Shown: positions 8,819-19,551, numbered from the stretch's first letter. The stretch is 64,000 bases of DNA from Auanema rhodensis (GCA_964057225.1 OZ059894.1:12038131-12102130); one strand, 5' to 3'. Notes: generated by a model not told the origin, from the sequence alone. Numbers and translations: made by a program.

Positions 8819-9602
8819 TTATTGAAGTAGATAATGTTTGTCCCGGAGGACTACAATTTTAAAATAATTACTGAAGCCGTTAGGCAGCGAGAAAATAGTA
8901 AGGATACTATCCGCACTGAGTGCGTCGTATCATGAAAAAAAAAAGAGAATGTAAAGAAGGCAGAGCATAGACTTAGATAATGACATCACTAGTTGTAGAT
9001 TTGTGGCATCTGCAGCTGCGGGTATGAGGATCAGCATGAACAGATTAAATTTACATGAACAAAGTGGGAACATTTTGAGGAACTTAGGGAACGGAGTAAT
9101 GCGATCATTTTCAAAAATAGAATTACCTATCTGTAGCTACGGATAAAGAGGAATAGCTTTGAATAGATGGAAATTTACATGAAAATATGTGACATTATGA
9201 AACAGCACAATAGATAATGAGACTACGGAAAAAATAGTATCCTTTTGCGTTCTTGATGGATCTGCGGCTCCCGTCATTGGCTGCGGTTTCGGTGCTCAGC
9301 TGGCTAGTCGTCGGCGTTGGACATCGTGGATCGTAATGAGGTTTTCCATAGATTCCGGCTCGGCTGGTTCTGTGTGCGTTCTTCTCCGTTGTCGTGGTGG
9401 TGTTCTTCTCGGCTTTTTCTTTCTCCAAAATTTAACTATACTGAAGGTAGAGCTTTGTTTCACAATTGCTACCAAGAGTGAAGAACATTAGCTACTACCA
9501 ACAGCATAGGACCGCCTCAAGGCCTGGTAGATCAATCAGTGTTGCTTCAATCACCAAGTATTGCGGCCTAGGCCCTTGGATCAATTCACAACACCAGTAT
9601 AG
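8819..9602 (-). mobile_element. short non-autonomous U2-targeted element, copy A
   Basis: 784 bp in U2 at nt 40, with a 40 bp target duplication (8779-8818 and 9603-9642). The orientation is the same as U2. The 3' end (left) reads ...CATTATCTACTTCAATAAA on the minus strand. There is no reverse transcriptase. A 77-codon ORF (9195-9428, minus) has no recognisable domain and is not conserved in copy B. The outer 95 bp at the 5' end (9508-9602) are almost the same as in copy B and strongly self-complementary, while the middle has diverged. Likely mobilised by enzymes of a related autonomous element. Confidence 0.85.
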
Positions 9603-9681
9603 CAATGGAACACATATCGAAGGTTAATTCGATAAGAACGATTACTACACTTTGATCTTAGCCAAAAGGCCGAGAAGCGAT
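9603..9681 (-). pseudogene. U2 snRNA unit 3: nt 1-79 (interrupted)
   Basis: The promoter-proximal part; 9603-9642 is the right copy of the 40 bp target duplication. It lacks the Sm site. Confidence 0.93.
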
Positions 9682-10124
9682 ACAGCATAGCCATGAGTAT
9701 CAAAGACATCAAGCAAATGTATCGTACTTGTTACGAGTGCACTCTCTCATTTGAATATAAAAGTGTGGTTTGACAATCTTGACTGTACAGGTCATAAATG
9801 GCTCATATAAACTGTGGATTTACTCAACTTTTGGACTTATTTTTTTCTTATTCGAAGCGCTGCACTTTTTTCTATTCTTTTTATTCAAATACTTGTATAT
9901 AGTTTTATATGTACGGTTGCAAAGTTTCCGAATATTTTATATATTTTTATACAATAATTAGGAGAAGGTTAATACAATGAAATCTCCCAACTTTACAGTG
10001 TTTGTATTGCTTACAGTATCTAGAACAACCACTCTTGTAATATTAGAGCACATATCAATCAACAACTTTTTCTAGTTATCAAAGCTTTTTTATTTCTTCA
10101 AGATATTTCAAATAAAATATAAAA

Positions 10125-10242
10125 GCTTACGACACCCGGGATTCCCAAGCCGTCTCCGATCCAAGTACTAACCGGGCCCAACGTTGCTTGACTTGCCAGA
10201 TCGGACGGGATGGCGTACTTTCAACGTGGTATGGTCGTAAGC
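10125..10242 (-). rRNA. 5S rRNA, copy a, unit 4
   Basis: Intact. Confidence 0.97.
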
Positions 10243-10484
10243 AATGTTATATTCTTCATTATCAGTTATATCACTCTAAATCTTGTTGTTAATAGTTAGG
10301 ACCACAAAGAAAACAACAGGAACAGTAACAAATGAAATGCCCAAACTTTACAGTGTTCGAGTTATTTACAGTATCTAAGACTACCTCTGTCGTGTTATTA
10401 GAGCAAACATTCGATTAACAACAACTTTTTTTTAGTTATCAAAGCTTTTTTATTTCTTCAAAAAATTTCAAATAAAATATAAAA

Positions 10485-10602
10485 GCTTACGACACCCGGG
10501 ATTCCCAAGCCGTCTCCGATCCAAGTACTAACCGGGCCCAACGTTGCTTGACTTGCCAGATCGGACGGGATGGCGTACTTTCAACGTGGTATGGTCGTAA
10601 GC
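10485..10602 (-). rRNA. 5S rRNA, copy b, unit 4
   Basis: Intact. Confidence 0.97.
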
Positions 10603-10744
10603 AATGTCATATTCTTCATTATCAGTTATATCACTCTAAATCTTGTTGTTAATAGATACGACCACAAAGAAAACAACAGGAACAGTAACAATAACAAAAA
10701 AAATTTTTTTTTCACCTATGTGTCTAAAGGTTAGCCATGTATCC

Positions 10745-10790
<46 letters not shown>

Positions 10791-11958
10791 ACAGTAAAAA
10801 GTCCAATCAAGAGAGAAATTTTTTCAACACATAGTTGTTTTTTTTTTAAATATCATTGTTTTTCCTCATAACTCGGTTTAAACTCGTTCTAACCCGTTGA
10901 AATACGTCTAGAAAGTCTTTATAACATGCATATGTATGATAGAACTTCATATTTATTGTAATAGAAAATTTTATTTTCAGACGTCTTGGTTAACAATGAT
11001 ATGTTTTACCCCCTTATAATTTTTATCATAATGTTCCTTATACGGAACGCTCAATGAAACTTGCTTCCAGAAAAATTTCTTTCTATTTTTTCTTCATATG
11101 TACGTAGATACTATAGAGAACTATGATAGAAAACTTTAACATTCACGAAATCATCATTTCTCATTACGCTACGGAGGTTTAAAAAGCTGTGTTTTACCTT
11201 ATAATAGACCGGAAAACCCTTGTGTTAAAACTGGACCGTTTTTACACATATAAAAATGTCCCGTATTCGGGACCCTAATGTAACTTTTGATTCCCTATAT
11301 TTTTTTTCATGAAATTTACAATCTACTGTAGAAAGAAGAATTATTTTTATAAAAACTGTAAATTTTTGAAAAATGAAAACAAAACGAAAACAAAAACAAC
11401 TTTTTTTTGAACATTTTCTCACACAAGGGTCCCCCCTTACCTACTTTTTTTCTCATTACTCGTTTCAACCTCATCCGATCACTCTGCAAACATGTTTAAT
11501 CGTTCTAACTTGTTGAAATACGTCTTAAAAGTCTAAACAACATGCATATGCATAATAGAAACCACCCGAATAGGCCCCCACGCACTAAACGAGATATATA
11601 CATTACCAGTATAGTAATAGAACACATATTGAAGATTAATTCGATAAGAACAATTTATTGACGTAGAGAATGTTTGTTCCGAAAAACTACAATATTAAAC
11701 TATAAAAGTAACAAAAGCGTAGAGGCAGCAAAGACATGAATAAACATAAATGTAAATACAGAATTACCAGGTAGTACATAAGTATGACAAAAAATTATAA
11801 GAAAGCCATGAAAATAGAAGGTTTGTGAACAAATGAGAGGTACATCTTTGATCGTATAGTCATTTCTAAACCGTTCGTATGCTGCAGCATCGTCATAAGC
11901 GTCACTCAAGTTGAATTTCCATGTGTACTACACGATTTTCATTCTTATTGTTACATTC

Positions 11959-12156
11959 TTTCCCTGAGGGAATGGGCCGTTCCCGCCAGCAGTGCAAGAG
12001 CGGGTCGACCCGTGAGGTGGAGCTAGCAAGCCAGCATCTACCTCAAGTCTCAAAAATCGGTTAACCTTATTGTGAACCAATGGAACACATATCGAAGGTT
12101 AATTCGATAAGAACGATTACTACACTTTGATCTTAGCCAAAAGGCCGAGAAGCGAT
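11959..12156 (-). ncRNA. U2 snRNA, unit 4
   Basis: Intact. Confidence 0.95.
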
Positions 12157-12599
12157 ACAGCATAGCCATGAGTATCAAAGACATCAAGCAAATGTATCGT
12201 ACTTGTTACGAGTGCACTCTCTCATTTGAATATAAAAGTGTGGTTTGACAATCTTGACTGTACAGGTCATAAATGGCTCATATAAACTGTGGATTTACTC
12301 AACTTTTGGACTTATTTTTTTCTTATTCGAAGCGCTGCACTTTTTTCTATTCTTTTTATTCAAATACTTGTATATAGTTTTATATGTACGGTTGCAAAGT
12401 TTCCGAATATTTTATATATTTTTATACAATAATTAGGAGAAGGTTAATACAATGAAATCTCCCAACTTTACAGTGTTTGTATTGCTTACAGTATCTAGAA
12501 CAACCACTCTTGTAATATTAGAGCACATATCAATCAACAACTTTTTCTAGTTATCAAAGCTTTTTTATTTCTTCAAGATATTTCAAATAAAATATAAAA

Positions 12600-12717
12600 G
12601 CTTACGACACCCGGGATTCCCAAGCCGTCTCCGATCCAAGTACTAACCGGGCCCAACGTTGCTTGACTTGCCAGATCGGACGGGATGGCGTACTTTCAAC
12701 GTGGTATGGTCGTAAGC
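12600..12717 (-). rRNA. 5S rRNA, copy a, unit 5
   Basis: Intact. Confidence 0.97.
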
Positions 12718-12959
12718 AATGTTATATTCTTCATTATCAGTTATATCACTCTAAATCTTGTTGTTAATAGTTAGGACCACAAAGAAAACAACAGGAACAG
12801 TAACAAATGAAATGCCCAAACTTTACAGTGTTCGAGTTATTTACAGTATCTAAGACTACCTCTGTCGTGTTATTAGAGCAAACATTCGATTAACAACAAC
12901 TTTTTTTTAGTTATCAAAGCTTTTTTATTTCTTCAAAAAATTTCAAATAAAATATAAAA

Positions 12960-13077
12960 GCTTACGACACCCGGGATTCCCAAGCCGTCTCCGATCCAAG
13001 TACTAACCGGGCCCAACGTTGCTTGACTTGCCAGATCGGACGGGATGGCGTACTTTCAACGTGGTATGGTCGTAAGC
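12960..13077 (-). rRNA. 5S rRNA, copy b, unit 5
   Basis: Intact. Confidence 0.97.
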
Positions 13078-13219
13078 AATGTCATATTCTTCATTATCAG
13101 TTATATCACTCTAAATCTTGTTGTTAATAGATACGACCACAAAGAAAACAACAGGAACAGTAACAATAACAAAAAAAATTTTTTTTTCACCTATGTGTCT
13201 AAAGGTTAGCCATGTATCC

Positions 13220-13279
<60 letters not shown>

Positions 13280-14447
13280 ACAGTAAAAAGTCCAATCAAG
13301 AGAGAAATTTTTTCAACACATAGTTGTTTTTTTTTTAAATATCATTGTTTTTCCTCATAACTCGGTTTAAACTCGTTCTAACCCGTTGAAATACGTCTAG
13401 AAAGTCTTTATAACATGCATATGTATGATAGAACTTCATATTTATTGTAATAGAAAATTTTATTTTCAGACGTCTTGGTTAACAATGATATGTTTTACCC
13501 CCTTATAATTTTTATCATAATGTTCCTTATACGGAACGCTCAATGAAACTTGCTTCCAGAAAAATTTCTTTCTATTTTTTCTTCATATGTACGTAGATAC
13601 TATAGAGAACTATGATAGAAAACTTTAACATTCACGAAATCATCATTTCTCATTACGCTACGGAGGTTTAAAAAGCTGTGTTTTACCTTATAATAGACCG
13701 GAAAACCCTTGTGTTAAAACTGGACCGTTTTTACACATATAAAAATGTCCCGTATTCGGGACCCTAATGTAACTTTTGATTCCCTATATTTTTTTTCATG
13801 AAATTTACAATCTACTGTAGAAAGAAGAATTATTTTTATAAAAACTGTAAATTTTTGAAAAATGAAAACAAAACGAAAACAAAAACAACTTTTTTTTGAA
13901 CATTTTCTCACACAAGGGTCCCCCCTTACCTACTTTTTTTCTCATTACTCGTTTCAACCTCATCCGATCACTCTGCAAACATGTTTAATCGTTCTAACTT
14001 GTTGAAATACGTCTTAAAAGTCTAAACAACATGCATATGCATAATAGAAACCACCCGAATAGGCCCCCACGCACTAAACGAGATATATACATTACCAGTA
14101 TAGTAATAGAACACATATTGAAGATTAATTCGATAAGAACAATTTATTGACGTAGAGAATGTTTGTTCCGAAAAACTACAATATTAAACTATAAAAGTAA
14201 CAAAAGCGTAGAGGCAGCAAAGACATGAATAAACATAAATGTAAATACAGAATTACCAGGTAGTACATAAGTATGACAAAAAATTATAAGAAAGCCATGA
14301 AAATAGAAGGTTTGTGAACAAATGAGAGGTACATCTTTGATCGTATAGTCATTTCTAAACCGTTCGTATGCTGCAGCATCGTCATAAGCGTCACTCAAGT
14401 TGAATTTCCATGTGTACTACACGATTTTCATTCTTATTGTTACATTC

Positions 14448-14606
14448 TTTCCCTGAGGGAATGGGCCGTTCCCGCCAGCAGTGCAAGAGCGGGTCGACCC
14501 GTGAGGTGGAGCTAGCAAGCCAGCATCTACCTCAAGTCTCAAAAATCGGTTAACCTTATTGTGAACCAATGGAACACATATCGAAGGTTAATTCGATAAG
14601 AACGAT
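14448..14606 (-). pseudogene. U2 snRNA unit 5: nt 40-198 (interrupted)
   Basis: The 3' part, next to the 3' end of the full-length non-LTR element. 14550-14606 is the left copy of the 57 bp target duplication. Confidence 0.93.
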
Positions 14607-17600
14607 GGTTTATTGAATAAATAATGTTATGATACAATAAATAACCAATAAAAAAGAGCCCAGAATCGGGGAGACGGTATTACCAGTACAACTTAAAACA
14701 GCAAGTGATTAAAAAGTACAAAATAAAACACATTACCAACAGAGGCTAAAACGACTCAAGAGTCGGGGGAGTGGGTTAAAAAAAGTAATGAATAACAAAA
14801 AAATGAATAATAAAGCAGAACAGTGAAAAGTAAATATCAAGTGCCGCTATGATCAAACAATTTGAGTGCCTACGGCAATGGTGTTAAAAATAAACAACAA
14901 AATACATGTACCAATGAAGGTCAGAAGGAAAGAGAAAAAAAAAAAAAAAAAAAAAAAGACCAAAATAAGTAATACAAAAAGTAAACACATTACAATCGAA
15001 TCACAAACAAGTCAATGGATAATTTCTTCTTCATACTGCCTTACACCAGAAACATGTTCCACGTAGATATTCCTGGCCCACTTGATGGTATCGGCGACGA
15101 TGAGCTTCTCCATTAGCCGGTTGTAGTGGCTGCTGATCTTGAGTGATCGGAGGGCTTGTCCGTTGAGCGGGTCCATAGTTCCAAGCGTTCCTACGACATA
15201 CGCTTCTACACTAGTCTTATAACCAAGACATTGGTATTGGCTGGCTATGTCAGCATATTTCCTCTCCTTTATCATACGCGCGGCTATCATGGCTTGTCGG
15301 CGGTTTTCATAGCTCACTGTAACATCAACGATACTACAGTGTTTTGCGTCATGATCGACCACTACTATGTCAGGTCGGAGTGTACTATTAATGCCAGGAA
15401 GTGGCTGGTTAGTGTAAACTTCTCCGTTTTTAGGCTCTGGCAGGGCTTTGATAAGACGGTCCACGATGTTGTTGTGGCGGAGTTGGATTGCTCTCGTGTG
15501 AAAGTGGCAGTGTCCAAGAACATGTGCAGCAGTTTCGTTGGGGTAACTACACCTGCGGCACTGTTTGTTTCCTTCTCCGTGTCTTCTACAGCCATTGAGC
15601 TGGAGAGTATTAAGTCGAGCCTTGTGGATGAATCGCCAATCAGCAAACCGTATGAAATCTCCCTTCGCCATAAAGTGATTGGACGCTTTGTTGAGCATTG
15701 TGACATCAAAGACTTTCCCTTGATCCGGTTTTTGAAGAAGGATCCGAAGGTCTTTCAGCCATAATGCACGTCGCAGGCTTCTGTGGCATAGTGAAGGTGT
15801 TAACAGTTGGTTGTTTAGATTGAGTTCTAAACCACTTTCGAGGCATGTCCAGTTAGCGTTGATGAGTTTCTTGAGTTGACGCATCGCTACTCTTACTCTA
15901 GTCCAGATGGAGGAAACATCAGATGTTTCGGTGTCGAAAATGCCATCAACGGAACCGTTGTAATATGCAGCTGTCTCATCGTTACTGGCTTGACGTTTAA
16001 TCCTTTTTGATGCTACTTTTTTTGAGTCTTGATGCGCAATATCAGCTACTACAAGATCAGATGACTTCAAAAGTTGGTAGGCATGAGTGACTTCACAGAC
16101 GTCTGACAGGTGTTGGAGTCGAGAGAGACCAAGTCCGCCGTAGTTAGTTGGCAGGTAGATTGGTTCAGCACTGGCGTTTGGAGGATAGTGCATCCATCTA
16201 CGGGCACAGCGTTTGAGTTCTTTGTCAAAGGCGACCAGTTTACTCTTTGGGACGTGGCCATTCGTCATATGAAAATTAAGGCAGGGCATCAGGAAGGTGC
16301 GTACTGCGTCAGCTTTCTGCCATTCAGCAAGTAAGGATTTGTCAATTTTTTCCAAGTGTTGACTCATAATATTCACTGTTGGAACCGCAGACTTATGTAA
16401 ATGCATTCCAGTAGGGATTCCCAGGTGGGAGTAGCTGTCGAATTTGCTGAGAGCGGGTAGAGAGGAGCTCTGTAGCATGTATGAGGCTGTTGATATTTTC
16501 CCTTTGTCGATCGTCAAGGTGGCGCATTTCGCTGGTTTGAAGGTCAAGCCTGTGAAATTAGCCGCATTTGATGCTGCGTCCAACATTTTCTGTAGATCTT
16601 CTGATGATGAGGAGACCAGGGCAAGGTCATCGGCGTACGCTAGCACAGCGATGTTGTGGTTGTGTAGCTTATAGCCAGTAGAGGATTCCAAGATGGTTTT
16701 AATTAGAGGTTCAATGGCAAGGTTGAACAGGATCGGAGATAGTGGGGATCCTTGTAACACACCTGCATGAACTGGAATGGTCGATGTGAGTCCGGAGCCT
16801 GTCTGGATTCTTGTAGAGGCATCTGTGTATAGAGCTCGTACTCGGGATATTGAGGCTTCAGCCACTCCTGACCATCTTAGAACGTCTAGCAGAGTTTCGT
16901 GTGGCAGCGATCCAAAAGCGTTTGCGAGATCAAGCCAAGCAATTGCAATTTTCTCACGTTTACGTTTAGCGTCCGCAATGGTACTTTGCAACATAAAGTT
17001 GTGTTCCATGCATCCAGCTTTGGCCACAAAGCCCTTTTGGGAGGGAGAAAGTCTTTTTTCTGCTCTTGCCCATGTTAGCAGTCGATGCGTAAGACAAGCT
17101 GAGTACGTCTTACCAATTGTGCACGAAAGTGCTATTGGTCGCCAGTTGTTAATGTCAGCTTTATCACCTTTCTTATGGATGAGGACGGTGGTCGACTCTT
17201 TCCAGGAAAAAGGGATGTGTCCTAGCTTGTGTACGGTGTTAAATATCGCTGCTAATATGTGACCTCCTTGGTCAAATTTCTTCCAGTGCGAGTATCGAAG
17301 TCCATCAGCTCCTGGAGCCGTATCGCTGCAACGTCGTATGCGTTCCCAGACTTCCAAAGGGGTGAAAACACCTTCTAATGGGTCGGTACTAGCTGGCAAA
17401 TCCGGTCTGGTGACTGTGATGGGGAGGGCTGGGCCTTGACTGCTGTGAACAGAAAGGAAATGTTTTTCAACCTCTGCAGATGGTATGGTGCAGGTTTCAC
17501 TTTGTTCTCCGAGCAGTTGTCGAAAGGCTTTCTTCTTGTTGGCCCTCCAGAGCTTCTGGAGCTTCATCGCCTGGGTTTTTTGGTCTTCCTCAGGTTGTGT

Positions 17601-18342
17601 GTGTGGTCGGCGCCTTTGTCGGAAGTTGGGAACTTTGATCATAATGTCAAGAGACTTTCTGATTGCGTCTACCAACTCTTCCAGGACCTGCTCGAGCTCA
17701 CTTTTGCACACAACCTTTTTAATTCTATCCACCCAAGTATTTTCAGAGTTTCTATTCGGATCAGGGTCGGCAAAAGATGGTTCTGTACTCGGAACCCTGA
17801 TCTCGTTGAATATTTCACTCTCTCGCGGAAGGGGGGAAACTTCGGCCTCTGGGGACAAGTCCAGAATTGGGGCCTCAAACAAGCGTACCGTTGATGGAGA
17901 TCCTTGTTCCTGTCCACTGGATGATGTTTCCTCCATTGTACGCTCCTCCACGGGCGGGGTGGTCGTCCTTGTGCCTGGTGGGCGGGTGTTCCTGATCCTC
18001 CGCAATATAGGGCGGGAACTGGGCTCTCTCGGAGATAGAGGTGAGATCACCACAGTTTCCTCTATGATGCGGAGGCATCCTTCAGCTTTTTTCTGATGGC
18101 TTTTAACGGCCTTCAGATTGCTGGTGAGGCCACAGGCACGGCACTCAAATTCTACTCCGACCTCATGTTCTCTCCGAAGATGGCGGACGAGACCATTGTG
18201 GTCTGAGTAGGATCGCGGAATAGGAGCGCAGATTGAACAAGAAAAAGGCCTCTGAAGAGGCACCTTTAGCTTGTAAAGCCCTTGCTCCATCTCTAGCAGA
18301 TCTAAAGACTTACGTAGTACAGTTGCAATATCGATTTAGCCA
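14607..18342 (-). mobile_element. full-length U2-targeted non-LTR retrotransposon (R2/NeSL-like), copy 1
   Basis: 3736 bp inserted in U2 after nt 39-40, same orientation as U2, with a 57 bp target duplication. Layout on the minus strand: 52 nt 5' UTR (18291-18342), one ORF (15012-18290), 405 nt 3' UTR (14607-15011). The 3' UTR has a 6 bp hairpin, CGACTC-TT-GAGTCG (14752-14765), an A/T homopolymer run (14936-14957), and ends ...TTTATTCAATAAACC. A restriction-like endonuclease at the C-terminus explains the fixed site. Known U2-inserting families include Utopia (NeSL clade) and Keno (R2 clade); which one this belongs to needs a tree. Confidence 0.92.
15012..18290 (-). CDS. non-LTR retrotransposon ORF: zinc fingers, reverse transcriptase, restriction-like endonuclease (copy 1)
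   Basis: 1092 aa. It nicks U2 DNA and copies its own RNA at the nick (target-primed reverse transcription). N-terminal Cys-rich fingers: a C2H2 finger from C18/C21 to the histidines near 37-42, and a second CxxC at 50/53. A Ser/Pro/Glu-rich linker follows. The reverse transcriptase spans about 305-600, with a catalytic Asp at 454 (AWLDLANAF), the GVLQGSPLSP block at 510-519 and YADD at 552-555. The CCHC knuckle is C911, C914, H923, C928. The endonuclease core is RPD (972-974) and D989 (IVDV). The start is the first ATG after an in-frame stop 50 nt upstream. No cysteine-protease domain of the NeSL-1 type is evident. The frame is fully open. Confidence 0.93.
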   Translation of the reverse strand: MEQGLYKLKVPLQRPFSCSICAPIPRSYSDHNGLVRHLRREHEVGVEFECRACGLTSNLKAVKSHQKKAEGCLRIIEETVVISPLSPREPSSRPILRRIRNTRPPGTRTTTPPVEERTMEETSSSGQEQGSPSTVRLFEAPILDLSPEAEVSPLPRESEIFNEIRVPSTEPSFADPDPNRNSENTWVDRIKKVVCKSELEQVLEELVDAIRKSLDIMIKVPNFRQRRRPHTQPEEDQKTQAMKLQKLWRANKKKAFRQLLGEQSETCTIPSAEVEKHFLSVHSSQGPALPITVTRPDLPASTDPLEGVFTPLEVWERIRRCSDTAPGADGLRYSHWKKFDQGGHILAAIFNTVHKLGHIPFSWKESTTVLIHKKGDKADINNWRPIALSCTIGKTYSACLTHRLLTWARAEKRLSPSQKGFVAKAGCMEHNFMLQSTIADAKRKREKIAIAWLDLANAFGSLPHETLLDVLRWSGVAEASISRVRALYTDASTRIQTGSGLTSTIPVHAGVLQGSPLSPILFNLAIEPLIKTILESSTGYKLHNHNIAVLAYADDLALVSSSSEDLQKMLDAASNAANFTGLTFKPAKCATLTIDKGKISTASYMLQSSSLPALSKFDSYSHLGIPTGMHLHKSAVPTVNIMSQHLEKIDKSLLAEWQKADAVRTFLMPCLNFHMTNGHVPKSKLVAFDKELKRCARRWMHYPPNASAEPIYLPTNYGGLGLSRLQHLSDVCEVTHAYQLLKSSDLVVADIAHQDSKKVASKRIKRQASNDETAAYYNGSVDGIFDTETSDVSSIWTRVRVAMRQLKKLINANWTCLESGLELNLNNQLLTPSLCHRSLRRALWLKDLRILLQKPDQGKVFDVTMLNKASNHFMAKGDFIRFADWRFIHKARLNTLQLNGCRRHGEGNKQCRRCSYPNETAAHVLGHCHFHTRAIQLRHNNIVDRLIKALPEPKNGEVYTNQPLPGINSTLRPDIVVVDHDAKHCSIVDVTVSYENRRQAMIAARMIKERKYADIASQYQCLGYKTSVEAYVVGTLGTMDPLNGQALRSLKISSHYNRLMEKLIVADTIKWARNIYVEHVSGVRQYEEEIIH

Positions 18343-18438
18343 TTAACCTTATTGTGAACCAATGGAACACATATCGAAGGTTAATTCGATAAGAACGATT
18401 ACTACACTTTGATCTTAGCCAAAAGGCCGAGAAGCGAT
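18343..18438 (-). pseudogene. U2 snRNA unit 5: nt 1-96 (interrupted)
   Basis: The promoter-proximal part; 18343-18399 is the right copy of the 57 bp target duplication. It stops just before the Sm site and reads directly into the retrotransposon 5' end. Confidence 0.93.
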
Positions 18439-18881
18439 ACAGCATAGCCATGAGTATCAAAGACATCAAGCAAATGTATCGTACTTGTTACGAGTGCACT
18501 CTCTCATTTGAATATAAAAGTGTGGTTTGACAATCTTGACTGTACAGGTCATAAATGGCTCATATAAACTGTGGATTTACTCAACTTTTGGACTTATTTT
18601 TTTCTTATTCGAAGCGCTGCACTTTTTTCTATTCTTTTTATTCAAATACTTGTATATAGTTTTATATGTACGGTTGCAAAGTTTCCGAATATTTTATATA
18701 TTTTTATACAATAATTAGGAGAAGGTTAATACAATGAAATCTCCCAACTTTACAGTGTTTGTATTGCTTACAGTATCTAGAACAACCACTCTTGTAATAT
18801 TAGAGCACATATCAATCAACAACTTTTTCTAGTTATCAAAGCTTTTTTATTTCTTCAAGATATTTCAAATAAAATATAAAA

Positions 18882-18999
18882 GCTTACGACACCCGGGATT
18901 CCCAAGCCGTCTCCGATCCAAGTACTAACCGGGCCCAACGTTGCTTGACTTGCCAGATCGGACGGGATGGCGTACTTTCAACGTGGTATGGTCGTAAGC
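18882..18999 (-). rRNA. 5S rRNA, copy a, unit 6
   Basis: Intact. Confidence 0.97.
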
Positions 19000-19241
19000 A
19001 ATGTTATATTCTTCATTATCAGTTATATCACTCTAAATCTTGTTGTTAATAGTTAGGACCACAAAGAAAACAACAGGAACAGTAACAAATGAAATGCCCA
19101 AACTTTACAGTGTTCGAGTTATTTACAGTATCTAAGACTACCTCTGTCGTGTTATTAGAGCAAACATTCGATTAACAACAACTTTTTTTTAGTTATCAAA
19201 GCTTTTTTATTTCTTCAAAAAATTTCAAATAAAATATAAAA

Positions 19242-19359
19242 GCTTACGACACCCGGGATTCCCAAGCCGTCTCCGATCCAAGTACTAACCGGGCCCAACG
19301 TTGCTTGACTTGCCAGATCGGACGGGATGGCGTACTTTCAACGTGGTATGGTCGTAAGC
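19242..19359 (-). rRNA. 5S rRNA, copy b, unit 6
   Basis: Intact. Confidence 0.97.
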
Positions 19360-19501
19360 AATGTCATATTCTTCATTATCAGTTATATCACTCTAAATCT
19401 TGTTGTTAATAGATACGACCACAAAGAAAACAACAGGAACAGTAACAATAACAAAAAAAATTTTTTTTTCACCTATGTGTCTAAAGGTTAGCCATGTATC
19501 C

Positions 19502-19551
<50 letters not shown>

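Larger units (their letters stand above)
4823..9681. repeat. 5S-U2 array unit 3, with Tc1 and short U2 element
   Basis: Twice-interrupted unit, 2483 bp after subtracting the two insertions and their target duplications. A Tc1-type element splits the TA tract (5889-5926 and 7477-7489), and a short U2-targeted element splits U2. Candidate + strand RNA at 7642-7751; relic at 8316-8355. Private substitution at 8557 (C where other units have A). Confidence 0.92.
9682..12156. repeat. 5S-U2 array unit 4
   Basis: Uninterrupted unit of 2475 bp; TA tract about 41 bp. Candidate + strand RNA at 10941-11050; relic at 11615-11654. Confidence 0.92.
12157..18438. repeat. 5S-U2 array unit 5, with full-length U2-targeted retrotransposon
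   Basis: The unit is 2489 bp without its insertion; TA tract about 55 bp. Candidate + strand RNA at 13430-13539; relic at 14104-14143. U2 is split by a complete non-LTR element. Confidence 0.92.

Noticed and set aside
9195..9428. 77-codon ORF in short element copy A as a real protein
   Set aside because: Not conserved in copy B, where the region has indels; no domain.
9508..9602. Outer end of the short element as a tRNA-derived SINE head
   Set aside because: No cloverleaf or A/B-box pair could be made out; the pairings seen are of another kind.
14936..14957. Long A run as the poly(A) tail of a retrotransposed mRNA
   Set aside because: It lies inside the 3' UTR of the minus-strand element and is absent from copy 2, so it is a slippage-prone run and not a tail.
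15156..15764. 202-codon and other + strand ORFs antisense to the retrotransposon proteins
   Set aside because: Shadow frames of the 1092 aa ORFs; the same ones appear in copy 2 with the coding-strand changes.
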